Below are positions 31,975 through 43,311 of a stretch of 64,000 nucleotides of DNA, piece after piece. Location: assembly GCF_001029265.1 (NCBI RefSeq), contig NZ_CP011856.1:682001-746000 (forward strand), written 5' to 3'. The notes beneath the pieces were generated by a model, which worked only from the letters and a program-made list of their open reading frames with translations, had not been told where the DNA came from and did no database searches. A program made the translations under genes and the position numbers. The stretch is from Spiroplasma eriocheiris. GTDB lineage: Bacteria; Bacillota_I; Bacilli_A; Mycoplasmatales; Mycoplasmataceae. Position 1 is the stretch's first letter. Each line of letters opens with the position of its first letter.

Positions 31975-32859
31975 TTAATTATTAATTAATTGTGCTAAGA
32001 ATAATGTAATCACGCAAAGATCAGCACAACCTCCTGGTGAAATTTTTTGTTGTTGATATGACAGATTATGTTCTAAAATAATTTCATAAAAATTTTGTCA
32101 ACCACTTGTTGCTAAAATTTCTAATCATTCTTGTGCTTTATTAGCAATTTTCATACTTTGTTGATACCCTACTTTAACAATTAAGGTCGTGTCCTTAATT
32201 TTACTTAAATAAAAAACTAATAATAATAAACTATAATCTTCATCAGACAGTTCGGGATATTGCTTTTGATAGTGCTTTAAAAATGGTAAACCTTCTTCAA
32301 AAACAACTCGATAACCAGTAAGTGCTAACCCCCGCGCACCAGTAATATTATGGAGCTGGTATAATTTTTCTCCATAAGTTTGTCCAGTAAAATTTTCAAA
32401 ATCTTTTTGCAAGGATACTGTTAATGTTTTAATTAAACTACTTCACTTATTAAACGGAATTTGATAATGCATTCCATAACAACTTATATAAAAGATAATT
32501 CCAAAAGCAAATATTAATCCTTTATGAGTATTAATATTGTTAGTAGCACTTAACATCCGTGCTTCTTGATAACATCCTAATTTTCGCAAGGTTGCAAAAT
32601 CTAGTTCCGGATTAGTTAACACTAAATTAATAATGTCATTAAAATAGAATTTAAAAGTTTTACTAGATTTAATAAATGTTTTAATATTCATATCCTGATG
32701 ACATCCAGCATCTTTTTTAGAAACTAGACCAAACGAAGGATAACTATTTGCTTCGGTAGTAATACATTCAATAGCTCACGTGATTAATTTGTTTCACTGT
32801 TGATAATAAGATTGATAATTTTTTTTTTTTTTCGAATTAATAATTAAATTTGTTATCAT
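31975..32859 (-). CDS. citG: Triphosphoribosyl-dephospho-CoA synthase
   Basis: CitG makes the precursor of the citrate lyase prosthetic group from ATP and dephospho-CoA. Family motifs are FGLVSKKDAGCHQDM near residue 45, LSATNNINTHKGLIF near 105, and SPGGCADL near the C-terminus. The start is ATG 32859. Codons 10-14 consist of an A14 run, unusual for a biosynthetic enzyme: loss or gain of one A would stop translation early. It stops at 31975, within the ribosome site of the next gene. Confidence 0.9.
32819..32832. repeat. A14/T14 homopolymer inside citG
   Basis: T14 on the plus strand is A14 in the citG sense strand, encoding Lys-Lys-Lys-Lys-Asn near the N-terminus. It is one of four homopolymers of 14 or more bases in the window, and the only one inside a gene. 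Confidence 0.9.
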
Positions 32860-32877
32860 CTTGTTGGTTCCTTTCTC

Positions 32878-34957
32878 TTATCCTGTAATTTCCGCTTGGG
32901 TAAAGACTAAAAAGATTGGAGCGGCGACAATTAAGACAATCCCTCCGCCAATCCGACAAGTAATTTGTGAATAAGGTAAGAGGTCCATTCGTTTTGCCGC
33001 ACCTAAGACAGCAAGCGAACCAGCTTCTCCTTGTGCCCCCATACAACAACCAGCGGCAATCATACTTTCTAGGGTGTAAAACTTAATTAAATTAGCTAGT
33101 AACATTGGCCCAAGAATTAAAGCAACATCCATTAATAAAATTAAAATAATATATTCTCAGTGGGTAAATAACGAAGCAAATTTATTTAAATCAGTCATAC
33201 ATAAACCAACTCCAGCCATTAAGAACCATGTAAATTGTTTTGAAAAGAATTTATTTAAAACATTACATCCGGCTTTTAATTCTTTGGGTAAAATATTTAG
33301 TAAATTAATTAATAATGAAATAACAACTGCTCATGCAAAAGCATTAATTTCAACTCCCGATGATTTTTTAATTTCTACTTCAATAAATTTACAAAAAACA
33401 TAAATTACCACACAAAGAGCTAATCCCGCTGCAATACTTCGGTGCGATGGGTCAATTTTTTCATCGCGAATATGAACTTCTTTTTTTACTAATTTTCCGT
33501 TTCCACTTAAGGTTGGTGATTTAGATAAGCTAGCAGTTAAAATTGCCGCAATAATAATAACAAAAATATTACTTACACTACTTACTGCTAAAGCAAAACT
33601 CATATAGTCTCCCTGGGGCATGTAACCATATGATTGACTCATTGCCGATAATGGTTGAACACCTCCCCCGTTACCATCGGATAAGAGTGGTAACATAATT
33701 TGTAACACCGTTTGGTGGTTTGGTAATCCCATTAAGTTTCCAAAACCTCAACCAAATAAGACTGCTAACCCCGTTCCTGAAATTAACAAGACCATAAAGC
33801 CACCAAATGATCGCAAGATCAATTGGCGCGGAATTGTTAAGATTGAACCAACAATTAGCACATTAATATATAAATTTAAAAAACCTCCTTTTGAGAATCA
33901 TGCTTTGACCGCACTAACAATTTCGGGAGGAAAAGCATTGAAGGTTCCTAAAAAGGCACCAAGGAAAAAGACCCCCATCGTTCCCCCACCAACAAATGTT
34001 TTTCAAATTGGTAAACGGTTAAAAAATTCACCGCCAATGATGGCGATCACAAATAAGACTGCCATTGCTCCCATAGCTTCTGCTGGTAAAGTTTTAGTAT
34101 AAATAGCAACTAGCGTTGCTGCTAACATTAAAATATATAAGTAAAAAGGAATCCCAAATAACTTAAATTTAATAAAATCTTTTCAAGTTAAGTATTTTAA
34201 ATTATGAAGGTTTTTATAATAATTATTAAAAGTTGTTTTTAAATTATTTTTAAGATGTTGTTGCTTTTCATATAAATTAACTTGCCATGGTTGATAACTT
34301 AAATTATTTTCTGCCACTATGGTAAATGGCAATTGGTGTTTTTGATGAACAAGATCTTTTTTGACCAGTTCATCTGTTGTAATTTGTATAGTATTGTTAA
34401 GTTCTTGGGTTTGGGTCATTAATTGCTGATGATATATTTTTTTATCAAAGTGACAATTAATTTTTTGCCGTCCTGTTGTTTCAAATTTGGTAACATTTTT
34501 TTGTAACGTATCTTGAAAATTATTAAGATCTCAATCATAATCTTCCATTTTTTCTTGATATCATTTTTCTAATTCTTGTAATTTAATCTCAAACCGTTTT
34601 TGAAATTCAGTTTGGTTTTTTTGGTGTGCTTGTAAAAGCATACTTTTTTTATGTTCAAAATTATTATTAATTTTTTGTTTTTGATAATTAGCTTGGGGCT
34701 GTGCTAACTTTTCTTTTCACTGCGTATTGTATAATTCCCCTTTGGTAAGGTATCATTTTTGATCAGCTGTTTTTTTTCTTGGCAACCCATAACTCTAACT
34801 TTTCTTTTTCAAGTTGATATTTTTTGGTTGTTTGTTCCTTTTGATTTGCTAGTTTGGTTTGATAACTAGTAATTCGTAACGCATTGCCTGATTGTTTACT
34901 CGCAACCTTTTGCGCTAACTGCGTGAGCTCTGTTTCACGCGATAAACTTCTTTCCAT
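32878..34957 (-). pseudogene. 2-hydroxycarboxylate transporter with coiled-coil extension, one frameshift
   Basis: An AAGGAGGAC site precedes the ATG at 34957. Residues about 1-250 form a charged coiled coil rich in Lys, Glu and Gln. Residues about 260-692 are a 2HCT family transporter (CitS, CitP, MleP) with about 11 spans, including the hairpin motifs GNGGGVQPLSAM and CCMGAQGEAGS. These carriers take up citrate or malate, in symport or in exchange for lactate or acetate. The frame changes on an A8 run (34770-34777); with A7 the coiled coil continues unbroken into the transporter. The long cytosolic extension is not part of known family members. The gene is the second of the operon. Confidence 0.8.
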
Positions 34958-34974
34958 AAGTCCTCCTTGGATGC

Positions 34975-36024
34975 TTAATAATCCTTATCAATTAGTGCCT
35001 TGATATTTGGCATTTTTTGGTATGATAAATAATCTAGTTTTTTTAAAAAATTAAATGTTGATCAGGGAACAATTGTTTGTAATTGTTCAAATTCCCCAGT
35101 GATAAATAACTTTCGAGCAGTTGTCGCCGAAATAGCGTGATTATTAAATGTTAAGCGAGGAATAATAACTAAATTAAAATGATTAGCAGCAAAAACTGCT
35201 GTCATCATTTTATTATATTCATTAGTAGTTGCTGAATATGGTTCATCCCCCACAAACCGCGTCGTTACTTGTAATGCCTTGGCAATGTAATCCACAAAAA
35301 TATGGGCATCTAAACTAGTTTGTTCTCTAATCACCGCCAGTGGTGAGGGTAAAAAATAAGCGGGAAAGACATTTTTTGATACTAAATAATTGCTGCCTTC
35401 TAATACTTTCACATTCTTAAATTCTTGAACCCCTAGTTCAATCATTTTTTTACGCTCTTGATAACTAAATAATGATCCTTGTTCTTTGACTGGAATAATA
35501 TAAACAAAATCACTTTGCAAACTAGCTTGTTGAACTAAATGCCAATGGCCTTTGGTAAAGGGATTAGCATTCATAACAATAACACTCGCATGGTGATGAT
35601 TAATTTTTTCCTTTGCTAAATAATCTAAATAATTCTTAAACAAATCATATCGATTAGTTAGAAAAGCAAAATTATTATTTTGGTAGATAATATCAAATCC
35701 TAATTGTTGAAAAACCCTAAAGTAATCAGGTTTTGTAAAAACAAAAACTTCATTTCACCCTTGTTGATATATTTTTTGGATCATATAAGTAACTAATTTA
35801 TTTGCCAAATTATTACCTTGATAATTTGGATTAATTGCTAAACATTTTAATGTATTTAAATAACGACTAACTGTTGCAATCACATTTTCATTTTCATCAT
35901 AAATAACTGCACATTCGTCAATGATATCTTGTTTTAAATTAACACTTTTCAAAAGTTCCCCTACTTTTGATAATATTAACTTATCTGTTAATTTAATATC
36001 ATGTATCTGTCAAATATTGTCCAT
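34975..36024 (-). CDS. citC: Citrate lyase ligase (acetate:SH-citrate lyase ligase)
   Basis: CitC acetylates the prosthetic group of CitD with ATP and acetate, which activates citrate lyase. The N-terminal GNAT-like part (NPNYQGNNLANKLVTYMI) precedes the nucleotidyltransferase part with VMNANPFTKGHWHLVQQAS and ISATTARKL, matching the usual architecture. The start is ATG 36024 with AAGGTG upstream. It is the first gene of the operon, 30 bases below the promoter. Confidence 0.93.
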
Positions 36025-36052
36025 GTTTCACCTTCTTTACATCGACAATATA

Positions 36053-36096
36053 AGTATACTCTTAAATAAAATTGTATACAATATATTGTATACAAT
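36053..36096 (-). promoter_or_regulatory. Citrate operon promoter with twin operator boxes
   Basis: On the minus strand TTGTAT (36076-36081), 17 bases, TATACT (36053-36058). Two perfect copies of the palindrome ATTGTATACAAT lie at 36071-36082, covering the -35, and 36085-36096. Such twin palindromes fit a dimeric GntR-type regulator; the operon's last gene encodes one. Confidence 0.75.
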
Positions 36097-36111
36097 TTCT
36101 TAGATTTGTTT

Positions 36112-36146
36112 TTATTAAAAAACTGATTTATTAAAATAAATCAGTT
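36112..36146 (-). terminator. Bidirectional terminator
   Basis: AAAAAACTGATTTATT / ATAAATCAGTTTTTT hairpin upstream of the cit promoter, closing the minus-strand gene pair above it. Confidence 0.8.
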
Positions 36147-36148
36147 TT

Positions 36149-36871
36149 TTAATTCGACAATAATTTTAATTCTTTTAACGGCGCAGTCTTTGCAAATAAC
36201 AAACCAAAAAACTTAATCTGTTCAAACATTGTTGTTAAATAATCAATTTCAGTAATTAAATGTTGTAAAGTTTTATTTAATAAATTATTTTTTAATTTAT
36301 GAACTTTATTTTCAATTTCTAATCAATTTATAATTTTTTTATTTAGTTTATTAATATTTCGAACTAAGAAGTTAAAATTTCCTTCTTGATTATCAAGATG
36401 GAGACCACTAATACTTGGTAGTGTACTAAACTGCTCATCATCAATTTGCGTTTGGGTCCTATCTAACATTACAAAATATTCAGTTATTTTATGATTATAA
36501 TTATTTAATTTATTATTAATTTTAATAAATTTGTTTTGAAAATAACGTTGAATTTGTTGAGCATTATTTTCATATTTATTTTGTATAGTCCATTCATTAT
36601 ATAATAATTTTACTTGTTCAATATTTTTATTTTTACTTGTAATTCCATATTTAAATAAAATTTGGTCATAATTTTTAAAAATAAGGTTAAATTCCTGGGT
36701 AAAAATATTAATTCATTTAATTTTAATATCAATTTTTTTAGTAATTTCAAGTTCTTTTTTTATTAATTTAATCTTAGTAAAAATTAAATTATTTTTAATA
36801 TTTTCAATTTGATTTTGGTTTTGATTAAAATCACTAATTTTTTCTAATAAATTAACTACACTTGTTTTCAT
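36149..36871 (-). CDS. Unknown coiled-coil protein (240 aa)
   Basis: An open frame from ATG 36871 to TAA 36149, with several TGA Trp codons that hide it in the standard code. It is Lys, Asn, Ile and Gln rich, predicted entirely helical with coiled-coil stretches, without signal or span. It shares style (length, composition, helices) with the unknown proteins at 24-27 kb but no clear block of identity. It is the last gene of a group with 36894..37067 and 37046..38200. Function unknown. Confidence 0.65.
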
Positions 36872-36893
36872 AATTTTAAACCCTGGTTGCTAA

Positions 36894-37067
36894 TTACCGA
36901 ACAAGTTCTGAAAATTTTGATTTAGGTGTATTAGGATCGTAGTTTTCTTCCTCACTTGATAATTCTTCTTCAAAAGTAATAGTGGCTTCTTCTGCTACTA
37001 GTAAGCTATTTCTTTCATTATTGTTTTCTTTTGAACGTTGATTGTTTAAATGTTTTCGGTTAAGCAT
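36894..37067 (-). CDS. Short acidic ORF (57 aa) overlapping the preceding gene
   Basis: ATG 37067 lies inside the end of the gene above (22-base overlap). The product has a basic start (MLNRKHLNNQRSK) and an acidic second half (FEEELSSEEE). The run of six A at the junction could also be a frameshift point, in which case this is the C-terminal tail of the 384-residue protein. The ribosome site is weak. Function unknown. Confidence 0.4.
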   Translation of the reverse strand: MLNRKHLNNQRSKENNNERNSLLVAEEATITFEEELSSEEENYDPNTPKSKFSELVR

Positions 37068-38200
37068 TTTTTGATTACTGAATTTCCTGACTGATTAGAG
37101 TATCCAGAGTTATTTATTCCTAGTGCTTTTTCTAAAACTTCTTCTATTTCTCTAGTAATAAGAAATTCATCTTCTAAAACTTGAAAAAAAGGTTCATTTT
37201 TATTCGCTTCTAAGCAATTACTTTCTTCATCTACTACTTCTTTTACTTGTTCAGTATTTAAACATGAAGATAATCATTTAATTTTTTCTTGGCCATAACT
37301 TCAAAGGCTAGAAAAAATATTAACTCCTATTTGAACTACTGGTTTTGTTAAACCAAACAGAGAAACACAAATAGTTGCTAATTTTTGTTGGCGAAGTTGT
37401 TCATCTTGCTCACCAGCTACTACTAAGGTTCAAATTTCAGAAATTGCATAATAAACTGAGGTTGCTGTTCCTAAAAATAGTGCAGTTTGTAAATATTGTT
37501 TAGCTTTAGCTGCTCGTTGATTCTTTTCTGGATCAATATAAACAAAATTTAATCCAGTATTTACCTTGTCAATCAGTCCACCTATGGTGAAGAACATACT
37601 GATATTATTTCAAAATACATTTTGAAACCAGTCTGAACCATGACGGTCAATGTTAGCGGTGTAATTATAAGCAACAGTGATCCCATCACCGCTAATATTT
37701 CCTAATACCGATAAAATTTGGATATTTCTAAGAATTATTTTAATTTCTTCGGAATTGAAACAGACTCCATAATCAGCTAAGTATTTAAAAATTGCTGGCA
37801 TTACAATGGCATTTACAGTCCCGGCAATTTGCGTAGGAGCAAAAAATCACGGCATAAAATTAAAATAAATTAATCCGGCGGCACTTGCCGGCCCAGAAAT
37901 ACTAGCTAAAGTTGAAAAAAATGCTTCAACTGGATGGTTTTTTAAATTTTTTAAAGCAGGTATTAAATACTTATAGAAATGTCTCTGCATAAGATTAGGA
38001 TGTTCTCTTTTAAAGTCTTTAAACCAGTTATTTAAATAATTAATAATTTCTTCATTAATTACTTGGTTTTTTCTAACAGCAATTGCATTAAATTTGTCAA
38101 TCAAAGATTTATCTTCAAAAAAAATAACTGCTAGTTTTCTTTGTAAATCAGGTGATGTATATTTGGGTTCAATTGTTAGATTTGTTTCTTCTAAAGGCAT
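37046..38200 (-). CDS. Unknown membrane-associated protein (384 aa)
   Basis: The start is placed at ATG 38200 (MPLEETNLT) because AAAGGAAAC lies 8-9 bases upstream; the frame is open 19 codons further back. The first 100 residues are soluble and basic. Residues about 95-160 contain two hydrophobic stretches rich in Ala, Gly and Phe, and another lies near 240-260. The C-terminal 80 residues are acidic. No conserved motif is recognised. It shares a transcript with the two small genes below, between two terminators. Confidence 0.65.
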
Positions 38201-38252
38201 AAATAATGTTTCCTTTCTAATATTGTATTTTTGAAGAATCCTTAAAGAAAAA

Positions 38253-38287
38253 AGCATCTAATAAAAATTATTTTATTAGATGCTTTA
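38253..38287 (-). terminator. Terminator of the Cof-type phosphatase gene
   Basis: AAAGCATCTAATAAA / TTTATTAGATGCTTT hairpin with T6 on the minus side. Confidence 0.8.
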
Positions 38288-38415
38288 AGCATTCAAATAT
38301 AGTAGTTCATTGTATTTCGTTCAAAAATACACTTTTATTATAAAATATTTAATCAAATTTTAATTAAAATAAAATTTATTTTTTAAATATATTTTTAGTT
38401 AAAATTTGATAATGC

Positions 38416-39312
38416 TTAATCTCATTTTTTATTTTTGACTTCAATAAATAATTGGGAAAGGTCATCTGGAACTAAGACTTTATTAATAACATGGTAAGCA
38501 ACACCATCTGCATTGATGTCTAACGTAACTTCCTTGGCAATTTCTTTTAATTCACTAACACCATTCCCCATCGCCACTGGATAACCAACACTTTGCGCTA
38601 GTTTAATATCATTATGATTATCACCATATGAAATAAACTGGATTGGATTATAACCCTTAATATCACATAAAATTTTAAAAGCGGAACCTTTGCTAATGTT
38701 TAATGCTTGAATATCATATAAATCTTTTTGTGAAAAAACACATTCTAAGTGTTCACTAAACTTATCAGTTATCTTTTTAATTTTAGCTAATTTTTCTGGA
38801 CTATCAAATGAAAATAAAATTTTTAACGGATGAATTTTATTTTGGCGAACAAGTTCAACAAAATCACTAGTAGTGTCCACTTCAATTTGGTATTCTGGTT
38901 TGGTTGCTGTCTTGTTATAGTTAAGCACCATTTGAATCCGATCAGCCTTCTCAGGTCCATAAATCATGTTGGCGGTATAAATCACAGGATTTAAACCTTG
39001 GTTAACTCCGGCGGTCAAAATTGCTAAAGCAATGTGTTGGTCCAGAGTTCTTTGAAATAAAATTTCGTGAGTGATACTATCACGAATTAAAGCGCCGTTA
39101 CAAGAAATAATTGGCATTTTAATTTGTAATTTATCAGCATACTCTTTGGTCATTAAATCTAATCGTCCCGATGCTAAAATTAATTTATAATCACTAGCTA
39201 GTTGATACATTCGTAATGCTTCATAAGTTTTATCACTAATCGTAAAATCTTTGCGGGTAATTGTTCCGTCTAAATCAGTAATAATATAAGGATACTTGGC
39301 AATTAAACTCAT
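38416..39312 (-). CDS. Cof-type HAD phosphatase (298 aa)
   Basis: A haloacid dehalogenase-like hydrolase: motif I ITDLDGTIT (nucleophile Asp) at residue 12, motif II LILASGR, the Cof cap domain in the middle, motif III Lys in ISKGSAF, and motif IV YGDNHNDIKL. Members dephosphorylate sugar phosphates, flavin mononucleotide or pyridoxal phosphate; the substrate cannot be told. The stop at 38416 is reached after a TGA Trp codon. GGGGGAG lies upstream of ATG 39312. Confidence 0.9.
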
Positions 39313-39363
39313 TATTACTCCCCCTTTTTAACTGTCAATAAATATTATAAAACTAATTACCAA

Positions 39364-40452
39364 TTAAATAAATCTTTTTGCCAAAGTAATTTTAATATTT
39401 TTATTTGTGGTAATTAATAATTTTTGACCAGGGCTCCCTTGAAAAGTAATTCATCCTAATCCGGAAATTCATAAGGAATAATTATCCGCTTGGGAAATTA
39501 TAATTTCAGTTGTTTGCATATCATCATAATTATTTAATTGCAAACTTAGTTTATCCAAATTATTTTGCCAGTACTGTTTTTGGTTTTGATATTTTGTCCG
39601 GTGCAAGATAATGTTATTATTCTTATAAAAATGGAAACTAGTTTTTCCTCCCGTTAAATATGTAATACTAGCTAGTCCTTCATAAAAAATTGTTTGTTCA
39701 GCATTTAGTTGAAAAGTTATTGGTCGTAAAATTTTGTTAACTAATAATTTTTTATAATTATTTTTATTAACATAATTTAATAAATTAGTTGTGTTAATCA
39801 CCCCAGGTGTATCATAAATTTTAATTGGTAAATTAAAATCTAACACAATGTTATCTAAGGTAGTTCCAAAATGGTTAGAAACGACAATTGGTTTGTTATT
39901 ACTATTAACTAATTTAATCAAACAATTTAAGATACTACTTTTACCAGTGTTTGAACAACCAACAACATAGAGATCATTAGTTTGTTGAGTAATATATTGA
40001 TATAATTCGTCAACATGATAATTTTTTAAAGCACTCACCATGATAATTTTTTTGATGTTGCGGTTAATTATTGCCGAGGAAAAAATATTTTTAACATAAC
40101 TAATTATTTTTTGTTCATTAATTAATTTATTAACTAAATCAATTTTATTAATAATTAACGTAATTTCATTATGTTGAATAATTTCTTCTAAAGCGAAGTT
40201 CCGGGTCCCAGGTAAGTCATAAATATCTAATACATAAAAATAATGGTGATGTAAGTTATTATTATTTTTAAGTTGGGTTAAAAATTGCTGGGGATCAACA
40301 TCATAATCAATAATTTCATTATAATTGATTAACCGAAAACAGCGCAAACAATAGTTCTGCACCATATTTTTAACAAACCCAGCGTGGTTCTCTTCACTTG
40401 TTTGGAGAACAACACCACAGCCAATACATTTTTTATTATTATAAGATGTCAT
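39364..40452 (-). CDS. yqeH: Circularly permuted GTPase YqeH
   Basis: An N-terminal zinc finger (CIGCG ... CLRC) precedes a GTPase with permuted motif order: NKID (G4), then the VSA segment (G5), then the P-loop GCSNTGKSS (G1), then DTPG (G3). YqeH assists small ribosomal subunit assembly. The 362 residues match the family. Its start overlaps the yqeG stop by 14 bases, the same gene order as in Bacillus. Confidence 0.92.
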
Positions 40453-41035
40453 AGTCTACCCCATATTCTCCTTCATCAAAGAAACCTTTATGTAAAATAT
40501 TTTTTTGTGCTAAGCGTTTATAAACTAAATTATCTAACATTCGGATTAAACGACTTGATTCATCAACACCGGTCACCGGAACTACTAAAATACTTTCAAT
40601 GTGAGCACGATTAGCAAATAAAATATCCGTAATTAATTGGTCACCAACCATAATCATTTCATTTGGTTGCACATTAAATTGTTTACTAATCACTTTAAAA
40701 TATTTTAATAATGGTTTTTTAGCATTCCAATAAAAATACTTAATCTCTGCTTTTTGAGCAAATCGTTCCACACGTTTACGAGCATTATTTGATAATAAAA
40801 CAAACTTCATTCCTAATTCTTCTACTTTCCGAATTAATTGAAAATTATCCGCATTCGGGATGCGCCGGTAAAAAGGGGCTAAGGTATTATCTAAATCACA
40901 AATAAAAACTTTAATCCCATGTTTTTTTAAAGATTCTAAATTAATTTTATTAACGTCTTTCACATAAATTGATGGTTTAAAATAATTTAATAATAAGTTA
41001 CGATTTTTTTGTTTTCGAAAGATCTTATTTGCCAT
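40439..41035 (-). CDS. yqeG: HAD phosphatase YqeG
   Basis: A YqeG-type HAD hydrolase of 198 residues with motif I VFICDLDNTLAPF, motif II LLSNNA, and motif IV MVGDQLITDILFANR. AAGGGGTT precedes ATG 41035. It is coupled to yqeH. The physiological substrate is not settled in the family. Confidence 0.9.
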   Translation of the reverse strand: MANKIFRKQKNRNLLLNYFKPSIYVKDVNKINLESLKKHGIKVFICDLDNTLAPFYRRIPNADNFQLIRKVEELGMKFVLLSNNARKRVERFAQKAEIKYFYWNAKKPLLKYFKVISKQFNVQPNEMIMVGDQLITDILFANRAHIESILVVPVTGVDESSRLIRMLDNLVYKRLAQKNILHKGFFDEGEYGVDYDIL

Positions 41036-41082
41036 TTGTTAACCCCTTTCCTATCTTCAATATTATATCTTAAAATTTAATA

Positions 41083-41117
41083 AAAAGAAAAGCATCCCAG
41101 TTGAAATGCCTTTCTAA
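41083..41117 (-). terminator. Terminator of the SGNH lipoprotein gene
   Basis: AAAGCAT...ATGCCTTT hairpin with T runs on the minus side. Confidence 0.6.
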
Positions 41118-41127
41118 AATAATTTCG

Positions 41128-42234
41128 TTAATTTCAGTTAGCTACTAATTGATATAATTGTTCACCCACTTGTTGATGTGCTCACGCAGTTGGATGAACA
41201 TCATCAAAGAAAAAATGATTGTTAATATTGCTATCATCACATCCTGGAACATAAGTTGGCGTTAATTTTCCCGTTACAATATCACTAAAATTAATTGTTA
41301 CACACTGGTCAGTGGTATTATTTTTCGGATCTAATGTTCCAAAAGTAGTTAGTAATTTTCCAAATTCAGTAAATAAATCATATTCCTTAACCGTATTTGG
41401 ATGATGAGCATTAACTTCAGCAATTACTGACGAAAGCTTTTGATTATATTCTTTTGTAATTTGAGTCGCTAACGCACTTTTTTGACTATCTTTATTAAAT
41501 GCAGGAATTTTACCAATATCAGGAACATTCATAACCACAATATGGTGCTCTTGATGGTTAACTAAAGCAAATAAGGCTTGTCGTTCATTTTTAATTGCCA
41601 AGTCAATCATTTGTTCTTGGCTATCGTGGTGATCTTGGTTAAGATTAGTAGTTGCTTTTAAAATTTGCATTACATCATTACCCCCGATCTCTAAAAAGGT
41701 TAAATCAGTTGCCTTAATTTGGTGTTGTTTAATTAATGCTGTTGTTTGATCATAAATTTTAAAATTATTTAAAATTATACTTTGAATCGGATCAGTTACT
41801 TCCCCGCTAGTTGCCCCGGCAATGGCATAGTTATTTCCTTGAAAATTATAATTGCTAAAATTTCAACCAGTTGTTAAATTAATTCCTAATTTATCACTTA
41901 GTACTTTCCCCGCAACCTTACCATTCGTGAAAGAATCATTGGCAAAGGGTGGATCCATTTCAACGGGACTGCTGCGACCTAAAATCTTACTGGCAACCTG
42001 GGCAATTCCCCCGGAATCAGATAAACTATCTCCTAAAATATAAAAGTTAGTAAATTTTCCTGAATAGTTTGAATCAGCAATTGCGTGGGAAGTATCAATA
42101 TCCATCCCAATCGTACTTGTATCATCACTAGGGGGTGGTGACACATGAGAAGTTTCGGGATGACAAGCAACTAAATTTCCAACGACACCAAAAGATAATG
42201 TTGCTGCATAAAACATTATAAATAATTTCTTCAT
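41128..42234 (-). CDS. SGNH/GDSL hydrolase lipoprotein (368 aa)
   Basis: A lipoprotein signal with lipobox NLVAC at residues 20-24 anchors it outside the cell. The four SGNH blocks are present: ILGDSLSDSGG (catalytic Ser), the Gly block in YAIAGATSGE, EIGGNDV (Asn), and FDDVHPTAWAH (catalytic Asp and His). This predicts a secreted esterase or lipase that could release fatty acids from host lipids, useful for an organism that cannot make them. It starts at ATG 42234 with AAGGAGAAA upstream; monocistronic. Confidence 0.9.
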
Positions 42235-42494
42235 ATTTAGTTTTTTCTCCTTAATTAATTTTTTAAATTAGTTTGTAGTTATTGTTAGGTTTTATTTTAA
42301 ATTTGAGTTATGAAATATTAAAATTAATATTTCATAATAAGATTTTAGCAAAAATTTTTAAATTTTAAGTTTTTTAACAACTATTTTAGCTTTTAATTTT
42401 ATTAAAATTTTGTTGAGAAAAACTGGTTATTTTTGAGAATATTTTTAAAACCCTTCTTTTCTAGTGTAAAATGTAAACAAGGAGTTGGAGATTT
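42235..42494. other. Divergent intergenic region
   Basis: 260 A/T-rich bases between the SGNH gene and the ABC-2 set, with the AAGGAG site of the latter at 42479-42484. No other feature is clear. Confidence 0.4.
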
Positions 42495-43295
42495 GTGAAA
42501 TATTTGTATCGAATTTTATTTTTTAATTATTTTCATAGTATTTTTGGATTTTACCTCGGTTTTATCGGCCCAACTTTATTTGCCATTACCTTAATTGGTT
42601 TTCGATTCACAAATGTTGTTACAATCCCCTCATTTATGGCCTTAGTTATTATTCGGAATGCTACTACTAACTTAGCAGTTTCCTTAACCCAATTACGCTT
42701 ATCAGGATTTTTTTCCCGTTTAGCAACAACTCCGTTTGCCAAACCCCGCTTAAAATTTAAATTTTTTGCGGTAATTATTATTTTTAACGGGGCTTTATCA
42801 GTTTTTATTGCTTTATGAATTTTATTATTATCTGTCATTATGCAACCAAATGCCAATATTTTTGCTAATGTTAATTGAGGTTATACAGTCTTAGGCTTTA
42901 TTTTATTATTAATAATGTCTTTATTATTAGGATTATTAATTGGCGGGCTCGCGCGGAGTAATGGGGTTTCGCGGATAATTGGTTTATACTTATATTTCTT
43001 ATCAACTTATTTATTAGGAATTGTGTATGGGTATAACTTAATTAATAAGTATGCCCCAGCAATTAACATTATTACTTTATTTATCCCGTTTGATTATAGT
43101 GTTTCTATTATTCAAGTTGGTTGAAGTGGTAATGTCCATAATATGACAATTCCCTATTTTGATCACATTACTAATACAACAGTTAATTATACGGTGGGCT
43201 TACCCGCAATGTGAATAGCAATTTTAGTTTCTATTATTATTATCATTCTAAGTGGTATTGGTTTTTGGCAAACTTTTAAATATTATCAAAAATAA
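42495..43295 (+). CDS. ABC-2 type permease (266 aa)
   Basis: GTG start with AAGGAG 10 bases upstream. Six hydrophobic spans; the ABC-2 region around FFSRLATTPFAKPRLKFK is the coupling segment between spans 2 and 3. The same layout occurs in the permease at 44053..44823 (shared GLLIGGLARSN / GFCAGGIFKSN and IPFDYSVSIIQ / IPFKYPVSILQ), so the two probably form a heterodimer with the ATPase encoded between them. Substrate unknown. Confidence 0.85.
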
Positions 43296-43311
43296 GAAAG
43301 GAATCAAAGAA

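Noticed and set aside
32837-33049. Minus-strand ORF overlapping the 3' end of the citrate transporter
   Set aside because: It is a shadow frame of the transporter, with no family resemblance or ribosome site.
34688-34957. Separate small coiled-coil gene ending in the alternative frame
   Set aside because: With one A removed from the A8 run the coiled coil extends without a break into the transporter; the alternative frame loses heptad character.
38201-38257. N-terminal 19-codon extension of the 384-residue protein
   Set aside because: It overlaps the terminator of the upstream gene and lacks a ribosome site; ATG 38200 has a good one.
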